Assembly (NCBI RefSeq): GCF_927798215.1
Contig: NZ_CAKMMW010000001.1
Span: 682,001-746,000, forward strand
Source of the DNA: Paenibacillus_E allorhizoplanae
Lineage (GTDB): Bacteria; Bacillota; Bacilli; Paenibacillales; NBRC-103111
Direction of reading: 5' to 3'
Length of the DNA stretch: 64,000 nt
The notes beneath the pieces were generated by a model. That model saw only the letters and a program-made list of their open reading frames with translations, was not told where the DNA came from and ran no database searches. A program made the translations under genes and the position numbers. Below are positions 8,986-17,535 of this stretch, piece by piece (position 1 is the first letter of the stretch; every line of letters starts with the position of its first letter).

Positions 8986-10604
8986 CCTGCCGTCTCCTTC
9001 GTGAGCTTTTCTCGATATTCGGTGGGGGTTGTCCCCATATGCTTTTTGAAAAGCACACTAAAGTATTGGGGGTCGCTGTATCCCACTTTCTCGGCGATTT
9101 CGTAGAATTTCATGGGGGTATGCCGCAGTAAATCCTTTGCTTTGTCTAACCGGATTCGCGTTACGTATTCCATGATCGTTTGTTCCGTATGCTGCTTAAA
9201 TACGGCGCTGAAGTAGCTTTTACTTAGATGTACATGACGGCAAAGATCATGGATTGTCAAATTCTCGTTATGATAATGTTCCTCGATATAAGCGATAACA
9301 CTGCGGACCTGCATTTTCGTCAAATCGTTACGCTGAACAGCAATGTAGGCAATCGCTTCCTTACAGATGTCCTGGAGCCATTGCTCGATTTCGTCCAACG
9401 TTTTTAAACGGTTCACATTTTTGAAAATCAACTCGTGTCCTTTAAAGTGATCGCTTTCGTCTCCGACTAACTCGTGAATCGTATTCACAATCGCAATAAG
9501 GATGGACTGAATCTGCAAGTAACAGGCATCGATCGGCATTAATGAGTCTTTCAGACGGGAAATTAATTGTTGAATGAGGGCATGAGAATCTTTGTTCGCA
9601 CCTGTTTTGATCATGGTGGCGAACCTGCGGCTCCATTCCATGTCCAGCCAATGCATGGCGTTATGCGCTCCCTCCATATCTTGAATAGAGATAACACGAT
9701 TAGCTCCCAGCATAAAGCGGTAGTCCAGCGCCGAAATCGCACCATTGTAAGAGATTGACAACTCGCTTAATGCGCTGCATAAGGTACCGATACCAGCGGT
9801 AACCGTGAATTTCAAATATTTCTCAATACAAAATCGGATCACCTCAGCTAAATGGAAAGCCGCGTCATATAGTACCTCTTCCGCTTCACCGTAAAATAGG
9901 ATGACCATCCGATCTTCTCTCGTACGGAAGTTCACCGCTTTTTTGCCTTCCAGGACCTCTTGTACAATATTGTATGCCGCAGAACGGAGAAGCTCCGGAT
10001 CGTTGTCCCATCTGCCTTTGGTTATGTCACTTAATTCGTCAAGATCAATAGCTGCAACCAGATAAGGAGGGAGCATTGTCGGAATGCGGAAGTAGTGGAG
10101 CCTATCTTGCATTTGCCCGTCTTTTAAAGTGCCGCCTACCATCTGTTCGAGAAAACGTTCCCTTAATAACGGCAGACTCTGCTGAAGCTGTATTTTGAGA
10201 TGAGTCAGATTTTCTCGATGCTCCGCTTCTTTGTCCATATCTGATCTCACCTTTTCCAGCAGAGCGCGGAGTTCATATGCAGTAATCGGCTTGACGATAA
10301 AGTCGTATACTTGTAACCTCAGCGCTTGTTGAACATAATCAAATTCATCATGAGCGGTAAGGATAATGACTTTGATATAGGGATACTTCATCTGAATGTT
10401 CCGGGTCAACTCGATCCCATCCATAAATGGCATGCAAATATCGGAAATGACTAGATCCGGTCTCGATTCTGCAATCACTTCCAAAGCTTCCCTTCCATTC
10501 GCGTAATCGCCTATGCATTCAAAACCGTATAGTTCCCAATCGATACTCTCTTTGATGCCTTCCCGCACTTCGGATTCGTCATCCACAATCATGATTTTGT
10601 ACAA
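8982..10604 (-). CDS. YesN-family AraC-type response regulator
   Basis: 540 aa. Receiver domain 1-120 with phospho-acceptor Asp55 (LVISDICMPF), long linker region, and C-terminal AraC double helix-turn-helix at about 440-537 (LTIHDLCRHVHLSKSYFSAVF; FYEIAEKVGYSDPQYFSVLFKK). The open frame extends to 10637, but family members begin MYKIMIVDDE, which here matches a TTG at 10604 preceded by AAAGGTAGG 9 nt upstream; TTG is therefore chosen. First gene of the operon regulator - kinase - RbsB-like - binding protein. Its HTH differs clearly from those of the two orphan regulators, so it should read another operator. Confidence 0.93.
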   Translation of the reverse strand: MYKIMIVDDESEVREGIKESIDWELYGFECIGDYANGREALEVIAESRPDLVISDICMPFMDGIELTRNIQMKYPYIKVIILTAHDEFDYVQQALRLQVYDFIVKPITAYELRALLEKVRSDMDKEAEHRENLTHLKIQLQQSLPLLRERFLEQMVGGTLKDGQMQDRLHYFRIPTMLPPYLVAAIDLDELSDITKGRWDNDPELLRSAAYNIVQEVLEGKKAVNFRTREDRMVILFYGEAEEVLYDAAFHLAEVIRFCIEKYLKFTVTAGIGTLCSALSELSISYNGAISALDYRFMLGANRVISIQDMEGAHNAMHWLDMEWSRRFATMIKTGANKDSHALIQQLISRLKDSLMPIDACYLQIQSILIAIVNTIHELVGDESDHFKGHELIFKNVNRLKTLDEIEQWLQDICKEAIAYIAVQRNDLTKMQVRSVIAYIEEHYHNENLTIHDLCRHVHLSKSYFSAVFKQHTEQTIMEYVTRIRLDKAKDLLRHTPMKFYEIAEKVGYSDPQYFSVLFKKHMGTTPTEYREKLTKETAG

Positions 10605-10640
10605 TGATAAGGACCTACCTTTCCAATATATGGACAATCA

Positions 10641-10665
10641 TGCGAGCGTTTTCAAAGTGATTCTA
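10641..10665 (-). promoter_or_regulatory. cre-like site and -10 of the sensor operon
   Basis: Minus strand: a TAGAAT -10-like hexamer (10660-10665), 5 nt, then cre-like TGAAAACGCTCGCA (10641-10654). The same -10/5-nt/cre arrangement is present upstream of M60 (17377-17401). No ATATCAT box is present, so this promoter lacks the enzyme-gene activator site. Confidence 0.45.
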
Positions 10666-10685
10666 TGCGATATTCGGCTCTAAAA

Positions 10686-10711
10686 GGCCAGCCAGCAATC
10701 GCTGGTTGGCC
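10686..10711 (-). terminator. terminator of the GH59 gene
   Basis: Inverted repeat GGCCAACCAGC / GCTGGCTGGCC with a 4-nt loop, followed by TTTTAG in the minus direction. Confidence 0.8.
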
Positions 10712-10741
10712 CAATTTGTTCGGAACTGTAATTTGGATGAT

Positions 10742-13700
10742 TTACTCTATTAATTTTCTGGCCACGAACGCAAGATCATCCACATCGATTTTGCCATCAA
10801 CATGTACGTCTGCTTGCTTCACTTGATCCCAATCTGTGCTAGCAGATGTTTTACCGTAATTCGCTGCAACGATAGCAAGATCACCGATGCTTACTTTATT
10901 GTCATGGTTGACGTCGCCTGGGATTCCCGCAGGAAGCGTCGTAATGCGCACGTCGACCGAAGAAGCTTGCGCCATTGTTTCCGCTCCCTGCCCATCACTC
11001 AGCGTTGCGTCGGTTACAGCAATCCTTCCCGTCACCGTCTGCGTCACAGCTTTGGCCTTGAACTTGAGTTCAAGAATCCCGGCATCGCCTGTCACAGCTG
11101 TACCTAAGCTCGCGAGAATAAACCGGAGTTTGCCGATTGTTTCCTGCCTTGTATTTACAAATTGATTGGTGTCATTCAAAGCATGGGCCGAAACGAACTC
11201 AAAAGCGCTCGGATCGTAGTCCAGCTTAAAATCTTGTGCATATACGCTTTGTGTGACGCCGCCCTGCCCCAGCTGTACAGTGAATTCCTCGCCTGCCTGA
11301 ACGGTGCCTCCTGCGGATAGCTTCGTTAAAGCGACGTTTGGCTGATTGGTAACGTGATACACATTAATTTCAGCTGCAGATGCCCATCCGCCTTGCCCTG
11401 CGGTTGCTTCCAGCTTAATAAAGGATGCTCTCGTCGCCGGGAACTCCGCTGTTTTCTCCGTCTTGTCTTTTGCCCAAGTTCCACTTGCGACGTTGGTGTA
11501 CTGGATGCCATCCGTACTCGCATAAACATTGTAAGCCGTAATCATTCCGTTACTTCCCCCGCCTTGTCTAGGGAGAACCTTGATTTTATTCACGTCGTAA
11601 GTACCGCCGAGATTCAATGTGATTGATTGCGGCAGCGGATCAGACAAATCCCACTTCGTATGCCAAATGGTATTGGGATCTTCATCGAGCACATTGAAGG
11701 CTCCGTTACTTTCATTTTCCAATTCCTCACTTGTTGCCGATGCCGTCATCTCCGACTGGGGAATTGCTGGATTGGGATCCGGGGGTGATTCTTTACCTAC
11801 TACACTGATATTATCAAACTGTGCTTGGTTCCACCCGCTGCCCAGACCCGCCATTCCTTTTCCTCGTCTGCTGTCGGTAATCGAAGCGATTTCGTTATTG
11901 TCTACATAGGCTTTGATATTGGTCCCCATAAAGGATAACTTTAAATTATGCCATGTATCCGCAGAAAATCCGGAAATTGTTCCTGACGCAAGTGTTACAT
12001 CGTCGCCTGTCTCATAGGTATAAGGATCACAATAGCATAGATTCCACTCCCCGTTGTCGTCAATGCCGAGCCTATATCCCGTATAATCATATACGTTTCC
12101 ACCGGATAATGCCCTGCCCACTCTACCGTATATACTGACCGAACCTGAATTCTCAATTAGCGTATCTACGTTGTAATCATAGTCCTGCCACTTTAAGTCT
12201 CCGAATTCGGTGAATGTACTTGGATTTGTAGAATCCCCTCTATCCCCCCAGCTATTCCATGGAATTATCGGTTTTGAAATGACCTGACGCAAGGTCTTTC
12301 CGGCTCCACCTCCGAAGCTGTTGCTTACTTCGAACGCCCCTTCGATATCGTAGGTATACTTTGGTGTTTTGCCTACTGCATAGCTTTCAAAATTCTCACT
12401 GTAACTCTTTGTAAAAGAATTATTGGCTGGTATAGGATTTGCAGCAACACCTTTGTGCTGTCCCGTTGTGGTTGTCAATGAATAGATCGAATTTGCCTCA
12501 AGATTAATCGAATACGAGCCTGCATTGACCGGAATATCATTTTGCTGAATAAACTGCTCACTACTGTTTGATTTCCATACATGAACCGCCCCGGTAGAAA
12601 GCCCCCCGGAAAGGTTAAAGGTCATAGATTCGGGTGATCCCCCCGTTACTATAACCGTACTATAATCTCCGCTGTTAGGCTTTTTAAAGGTTACATAGGA
12701 AGTTCCACTTGATGTGACGCCGCAACCGCTGTCCAAATATTTCCATCCAGGTTGAGCAAATTGGGTTGTATGTGCTGCTACCCATACGGTCGGCTGTACA
12801 ATATAATTGCCTGACCAAGGTGTATTGGCCTCCATGATACCGGAATGGGCCCATTTTGCATTATTGTATTGGGAGTTAATTGCGTGCCAGACACTGGTCT
12901 TCGTAAGTTTAGCATTCACATAGTTGAGGTTCATTTCCTTTGCGAGGTTAAATGCGCCCTTCCAATCGCCAATTCCGGTCCAGCCTTCGCTTTCCCAAAT
13001 CGGCAGTCCGCTATTCAGAGCATTACTTGTAGATGTACTATTGACGTAGTGGTATCCGATTGCTGCTACTGCATTTTTTAACTCGGGATCGTTGACAATT
13101 TGATTGGCGAAAGCCCAATTATCGCTTAATATATCGGGTGCTACAATTTGGACATTGGAGAGACCGTTCCTATCCAATGTTGGTCGCAATATATGTACAA
13201 TATAATCTCGTACCTGCTGGGATGTCCCATTAAAATTTTCGTTCTGGTTACCGCCAATGTAATCCAGATCATAGCCCCAGACGCTTTTTAATCCCTTGAT
13301 ATAACTGACAAGATAATCCGCATTGTCTTGGGACCATATATTACCATCGCCTATCCAGCCTGGCGCTCCCCACTGCAAGCCGGATAGCTTGATATTGGGG
13401 TTTCTCTGTTTCGCTTCGTGGATTAGCCAGGTTTCATAACCTCGTGTCATATTCGGATTGGCATTTTCTTCTCTTGTCCTTGCATGACTCGGCTCAGTTC
13501 CACTGGTAGAATTGATATCTCCGCCGATTTCTACTTTGAGTTCTTGATAAGAAGCTCCAAAATTAGGTTTAAAAAGATAGTCCAAAATATCACTACGATA
13601 GGGCTCAGGATAGTCAATAAGAAGCTTAGTATTGCCCCCGCCGCCGCTTAACACACCTTCTCCGTCAAAGATTCTCCCCGCACCGGCTCCGTCAATATTG

Positions 13701-13807
13701 ACGGTTGTACTACTCGCTGCATGAACACTTGAACTGATCGTAAACGATGTTGCAGAAACAGCAGCTATTAATGCAATACACGATAATTTTTTAAACTTAT
13801 TTAACAT
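10742..13807 (-). CDS. secreted GH59 (galactocerebrosidase-like) beta-galactosidase with F5/8C, cohesin and dockerin
   Basis: 1021 aa. An ATG at 13816 touches the AAGGAGG; the ATG at 13807 has a 9-nt spacer, so it is used. Signal peptide about 1-30. The catalytic part (about 35-680) follows human GALC closely in layout: RIFDGEGVLSGGGGNTKLL, DYLFKPNFGAS, KVEIGGD, TEPSH and VWVAAHTTQFAQPGW. Candidate acid/base is Glu190 in NQNENF and nucleophile Glu274 in WESEGW. Then an F5/8 type C (CBM32-like) domain about 683-823, a cohesin-like domain about 824-960, and a duplicated dockerin about 961-1021 with calcium loops DVNHDNKVSIGD and DVHVDGKIDVDD. GH59 enzymes remove terminal beta-galactose; the natural substrate here (glycolipid or O-glycan) is unknown. 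Own promoter and terminator. Confidence 0.9.
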   Translation of the reverse strand: MLNKFKKLSCIALIAAVSATSFTISSSVHAASSTTVNIDGAGAGRIFDGEGVLSGGGGNTKLLIDYPEPYRSDILDYLFKPNFGASYQELKVEIGGDINSTSGTEPSHARTREENANPNMTRGYETWLIHEAKQRNPNIKLSGLQWGAPGWIGDGNIWSQDNADYLVSYIKGLKSVWGYDLDYIGGNQNENFNGTSQQVRDYIVHILRPTLDRNGLSNVQIVAPDILSDNWAFANQIVNDPELKNAVAAIGYHYVNSTSTSNALNSGLPIWESEGWTGIGDWKGAFNLAKEMNLNYVNAKLTKTSVWHAINSQYNNAKWAHSGIMEANTPWSGNYIVQPTVWVAAHTTQFAQPGWKYLDSGCGVTSSGTSYVTFKKPNSGDYSTVIVTGGSPESMTFNLSGGLSTGAVHVWKSNSSEQFIQQNDIPVNAGSYSINLEANSIYSLTTTTGQHKGVAANPIPANNSFTKSYSENFESYAVGKTPKYTYDIEGAFEVSNSFGGGAGKTLRQVISKPIIPWNSWGDRGDSTNPSTFTEFGDLKWQDYDYNVDTLIENSGSVSIYGRVGRALSGGNVYDYTGYRLGIDDNGEWNLCYCDPYTYETGDDVTLASGTISGFSADTWHNLKLSFMGTNIKAYVDNNEIASITDSRRGKGMAGLGSGWNQAQFDNISVVGKESPPDPNPAIPQSEMTASATSEELENESNGAFNVLDEDPNTIWHTKWDLSDPLPQSITLNLGGTYDVNKIKVLPRQGGGSNGMITAYNVYASTDGIQYTNVASGTWAKDKTEKTAEFPATRASFIKLEATAGQGGWASAAEINVYHVTNQPNVALTKLSAGGTVQAGEEFTVQLGQGGVTQSVYAQDFKLDYDPSAFEFVSAHALNDTNQFVNTRQETIGKLRFILASLGTAVTGDAGILELKFKAKAVTQTVTGRIAVTDATLSDGQGAETMAQASSVDVRITTLPAGIPGDVNHDNKVSIGDLAIVAANYGKTSASTDWDQVKQADVHVDGKIDVDDLAFVARKLIE

Positions 13808-13840
13808 ATATTTCATCCTCCTTTATCGGGATAGAGTACT

Positions 13841-13920
13841 TAAAAACGCTTTCATAATAATTGTAAAGGTTTTCGCCCCTATTAAAATGATATAATCTAC
13901 GATTTCCCTCTCATTTTTTA
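13841..13920 (-). promoter_or_regulatory. GH59 promoter: ATATCAT box, -10 and cre-like site
   Basis: Minus strand order: conserved block starting AAATGAGAGG and ending in ATATCAT (13887-13893), -10-like TACAAT (13860-13865), then cre-like TGAAAGCGTTTTTA (13841-13854) around or just after +1. The 30-bp block is shared with both M60 promoters. The box end lies 32 nt from the cre-like site. Confidence 0.6.
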
Positions 13921-13930
13921 TCCTAATCCC

Positions 13931-13960
13931 AAAAAATAGAAGCGTCCCTAAGGACGCCTC
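13931..13960 (-). terminator. terminator of M60 peptidase gene 1
   Basis: Hairpin GCGTCC / GGACGC followed by a T-run in the minus direction (plus-strand A-run 13931-13936). Confidence 0.8.
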
Positions 13961-13999
13961 ATCTTCTTTTTGATTTCATGAGAAATGAGCGGATACAAG

Positions 14000-16900
14000 T
14001 TAGTTTATAGTGGTAGGCATATAGGAAACATTGAGCTCCGCTGCCGAGGCATATCCGCCGACCCCTGTATTAGCCACTAGCTTCACGTATGCTGCATTAG
14101 TCGCAGGGAACTCCGCTTTCTTCTCCGTATTGTCGTTAGCCCAAGTTCCATCCAACACTTTCGTGAAGTGCGTTCCGTTCATGCTTACATACACACTATA
14201 GCTCGTAATGATGCCGTTAGCTTGTGATTGTCTAGGTAGATAACGGATGGAGTTCACCGCATATGTGCCGTTAAGCTTAAGTGTAAGGGACTGAGGCAGA
14301 GGGCCCGACAAGTTCCATTTTGTGTGCCAAATCGTCGAAGCACTCCCGTCAAGCACCATGGATGCTGCATTATTCTCAGATACCAGCTCTTCGTTTGATG
14401 CCGTCGCGCTCATTTGGCTTTGCGGGATGAGTTGCGGTAGCATGTAGGAAACATTGAGCTCTGCTGCCGACGCATATCCGCCAACCCCGACATTAGCTAC
14501 TAGCTTCACGTATGCTGCAGAAGTCACAGGGAACTCTGCTTTCTTCTCCGTATTGTCGTTAGCCCATGTTCCATCCAACACTTTCGTGAAGCTCGTTCCG
14601 TCCTTGCTCACATACACACTATAGTTCGTTATGATGCCGTTAGCTTCTGATTGTCTAGGCAAGTAACGGATAGAGTTAACCGCATAAGTGCCGTTGAGCT
14701 TAAGTGTAAGGGACTGAGGAAGCGGTCCTGACAAATCCCACTTCGTATGCCAAATGGTATTTGAATTTCCATCGAGCACGTTGGAGGCTCCGTTATTTTG
14801 GGATACCAGCTCTTCGCTCGTCGCCGTTGCATTCATTTGGAGCTGCGGAATGAGTTGCGGTTTGTTGATATCCGCCGTTAAATTCCAGATAGCGTAAGTC
14901 GGCTTCTGGAGCCCAAGAGCAGCGACTGCGTCACGCGCACTTGACGAATATTTAAACCCCCATCGGTCAAAAAACTCCAGCAAATTCGCCCCGGCCATTC
15001 GGGAAGCGGTGAGCACTAATAAATCTTTCTGCTGCTGCAAGTCGGCAGGTAAACTGGATTGGTTCATTTCTCTATACGCCGTATGCAGCTTCGCGTAGAA
15101 GTCCCAACCGTAAGCATATTTCAACTGGGTGAACATGACTAATTTCACGAAAGGATCGTCGTTGTTTTCGAAGTCTTTGTTCGGGTCTGTGTTTGCTACA
15201 TATTGAGCAGCTTGTGGGAAATAATCTTTCAACCGCGACTCATTTCCGTAATATTCTTGGACATGCAGGGAATGGAGATTGTTGGTTACCTCCCTAGTAG
15301 TGCCCCATGTCCATGCATCCATCTGAAAGTTATGGCCAAGTTCATGCCAGAACCCCCAACCGTCATGCTGAATAGCATCGAGGTTTACCAATCGCTTAGA
15401 AGCCTCGCCCTGGTGGAACATAATCGGATAACCTGCGTGCATCGACCCGACGCTGATTTGTTTGTCGGCCACATAGCGGAAAGGCCAGCTATCTAAGCTT
15501 TTGTTCGGCAGCGCTTTACCCGGAGCAAGTCCGCTCATATTTTCATATAAGCTATAAATCTCATCCCATTTAGCCATCAGCTGCTGCGGATTATCGAGCA
15601 AGCGGATATCATCCGCCGGCACCGTCAGCGCGATATGATTGCTTCGAAGTTCCGCCCATGGAGCGGGATAATTGCGAATAGTATCCTTCCACTCTTGTTC
15701 GCTTGTTTGCCCGAGCACAAAATAAGGAGCTTGGACGACACCGCCGACATTAACATTCACCACTCGTCCGGGTTTGGATGTGGTCGGGATGATGTACACC
15801 AAGCCGCCGTAAGGGCTGCTGATCCGATTGAGACCGGGATTCAGCTTTTTCTTCAGAACGACGCCAGGCAGACGATCCCATTGTGTAATCCAGTTATACC
15901 ATGTCAGTTCGTCCGTATGTGCGCCGATTTGGACAACCAAATCCGGTTCGTCTGCAGGAACATCTATGGTAATCTCACTCCCTGCAGGCGCATACGATCC
16001 TGTGCTTACCCAATGCCCTGGAGTAGAATACATTCGTAAATAGCTAGTGTCTGCATAGTCCATATTCACAGCTATCGTTTTCGCGACCCTCGGTACCGTA
16101 TTCTCTACCTTGCCTGGAAACACGTCCGCTCCGGCAAACTTCACACCCGTATCATCCAAGCTTGCCACAGATGATCTGTATTCAACGAGTACGCTCGTAT
16201 ATGGCTTTTGTAAACGATCTAACGGTAGTGTTAAAGCGCTCATGACCGCATCGCTATTGCTCTTCACTCCGCTCAGGTAGAGAGTACTTGGGACAATTGA
16301 TTTCCAGCCCTGAATAATGTTGGAATTGATTCTCCACCACACGTCCTGCGGCACAATCTCACCTGCTATGGCATAATCCATAAAGGTCTTGGAACTAGCC
16401 TCAACTTGCTGCAGCGCATCGGTCAGATAAGGAAGATTGGCCTTGCCCACTTGATCCAAGGTTGGCTTCGGATTAGGGTCATTCATTGAAATGTAATCGT
16501 CGTTAATGCCAAGACCGGCTTGATTCAGCAACCATTGAGCTGGGTAATCCGTTACCTTGACGTTCTGCGGATCTTTCGCTTGTGAACGGATGGCATCCGG
16601 CGGATAAGCTGTCATGACCCATCCCTTTTCTGTAACAATGACGCTCCCGCCATTTTTAACATACACCTCCAGTGCGATTGCTTCTTCACTGCTTACGTTT
16701 CTCGGATCGACAAACGCGATCGGGTATACGAGGGGGTCCAGCGGTTGATTGGTCCAACTGCTGACAACGGTTTGATCAATAGGCAACGTCCCTCCGCTCG
16801 ATATATCATTTTTCGTGATCAACTTGAGCCTTTCCGTGCCTATAAGCGCATTCGAGTAACGATTCGTGGCGCCTGTAGTCGGATTCGGGGACTTGTCTTC

Positions 16901-17281
16901 GGTCAGCCAAAGCAGCATGTTTCTTGTTATTTTTCCTACTGTCGTGGCCGTGCTTGCCGTTAAGTTAAAGTAGTCCCCGGCACCCGCTGCAATCACACGC
17001 CCTGTCCCGTAACGAGAAGCGCCTGCAAGCGGAGATTTGCCCTGATCAATCGTCAATGCAAATGCGTCCGTACCAAATATGGTTATTGACGAACCTGATG
17101 AGAGATCTGGATAACTTTGCAAATCGGTATACAAGAGATTCAAATCATGATCCAGGTTTGTATTAACGGAACTGGATATGGAAGCTGCTGCTGCGACTGA
17201 ATGAACGGCAGAAAAGGTTGGGATCGTGGGCAAAATCAAGCTTAGCGAAAGTAAGACTGCAATTTTCTTTGTTCTCTTCAT
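14000..17281 (-). CDS. secreted M60-family (mucin/O-glycoprotein) metallopeptidase with two F5/8C domains
   Basis: 1093 aa. Signal peptide about 1-31, a long N-terminal beta-rich region, then the M60 (enhancin-like, PF13402) zinc domain with the gluzincin motif H646-E-L-G-H650 and a downstream Glu664, matching HExxH(x8-24)E. Known M60 proteins cleave O-glycosylated proteins such as mucins. Two F5/8 type C domains follow at about 810-950 and 951-1093; they are close to identical to each other, so the second arose by recent internal duplication. Unlike its paralogue at 55784-59236 it has no cohesin or dockerin, so it would be soluble or bind glycans only through its CBM-like domains. Confidence 0.9.
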   Translation of the reverse strand: MKRTKKIAVLLSLSLILPTIPTFSAVHSVAAAASISSSVNTNLDHDLNLLYTDLQSYPDLSSGSSITIFGTDAFALTIDQGKSPLAGASRYGTGRVIAAGAGDYFNLTASTATTVGKITRNMLLWLTEDKSPNPTTGATNRYSNALIGTERLKLITKNDISSGGTLPIDQTVVSSWTNQPLDPLVYPIAFVDPRNVSSEEAIALEVYVKNGGSVIVTEKGWVMTAYPPDAIRSQAKDPQNVKVTDYPAQWLLNQAGLGINDDYISMNDPNPKPTLDQVGKANLPYLTDALQQVEASSKTFMDYAIAGEIVPQDVWWRINSNIIQGWKSIVPSTLYLSGVKSNSDAVMSALTLPLDRLQKPYTSVLVEYRSSVASLDDTGVKFAGADVFPGKVENTVPRVAKTIAVNMDYADTSYLRMYSTPGHWVSTGSYAPAGSEITIDVPADEPDLVVQIGAHTDELTWYNWITQWDRLPGVVLKKKLNPGLNRISSPYGGLVYIIPTTSKPGRVVNVNVGGVVQAPYFVLGQTSEQEWKDTIRNYPAPWAELRSNHIALTVPADDIRLLDNPQQLMAKWDEIYSLYENMSGLAPGKALPNKSLDSWPFRYVADKQISVGSMHAGYPIMFHQGEASKRLVNLDAIQHDGWGFWHELGHNFQMDAWTWGTTREVTNNLHSLHVQEYYGNESRLKDYFPQAAQYVANTDPNKDFENNDDPFVKLVMFTQLKYAYGWDFYAKLHTAYREMNQSSLPADLQQQKDLLVLTASRMAGANLLEFFDRWGFKYSSSARDAVAALGLQKPTYAIWNLTADINKPQLIPQLQMNATATSEELVSQNNGASNVLDGNSNTIWHTKWDLSGPLPQSLTLKLNGTYAVNSIRYLPRQSEANGIITNYSVYVSKDGTSFTKVLDGTWANDNTEKKAEFPVTSAAYVKLVANVGVGGYASAAELNVSYMLPQLIPQSQMSATASNEELVSENNAASMVLDGSASTIWHTKWNLSGPLPQSLTLKLNGTYAVNSIRYLPRQSQANGIITSYSVYVSMNGTHFTKVLDGTWANDNTEKKAEFPATNAAYVKLVANTGVGGYASAAELNVSYMPTTIN

Positions 17282-17376
17282 TCGTTTTATTCACTCCTGT
17301 TAATTTATTGTTTCTGCATGCCGGAATACGTCAAATTCACCTCCTTCAACATCTGAACAACTAAACAAGGGTCAAT

Positions 17377-17456
17377 AATAAGCGCTTTCATAGTGATTCT
17401 AATTGACATATGTCTCTTAAAGAATGATACTTTCTACGATTTACCCCTCATTTTTT
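17377..17456 (-). promoter_or_regulatory. M60 gene 1 promoter: conserved block, -10 and cre-like site
   Basis: Minus strand: a block beginning AAATGAGGGG and ending GTATCAT (17424-17430), -10-like TAGAAT (17396-17401), then cre-like TGAAAGCGCTTATT (17377-17390). The box-to-cre gap is 33 nt and the box abuts the expected -35 position. Confidence 0.6.
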
Positions 17457-17475
17457 TACCTAATTGATAAAAAAA

Positions 17476-17508
17476 GGCCAACTAGCAAAATTGATTTGCT
17501 GGTTGGCC
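17476..17508 (-). terminator. terminator of GH101 copy 1
   Basis: Inverted repeat GGCCAACCAGCAAATC ... TTGCTAGTTGGCC followed by TTTTTTT in the minus direction. Confidence 0.85.
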
Positions 17509-17535
17509 CATTCTATTAGCTACAATCTGTATGAT

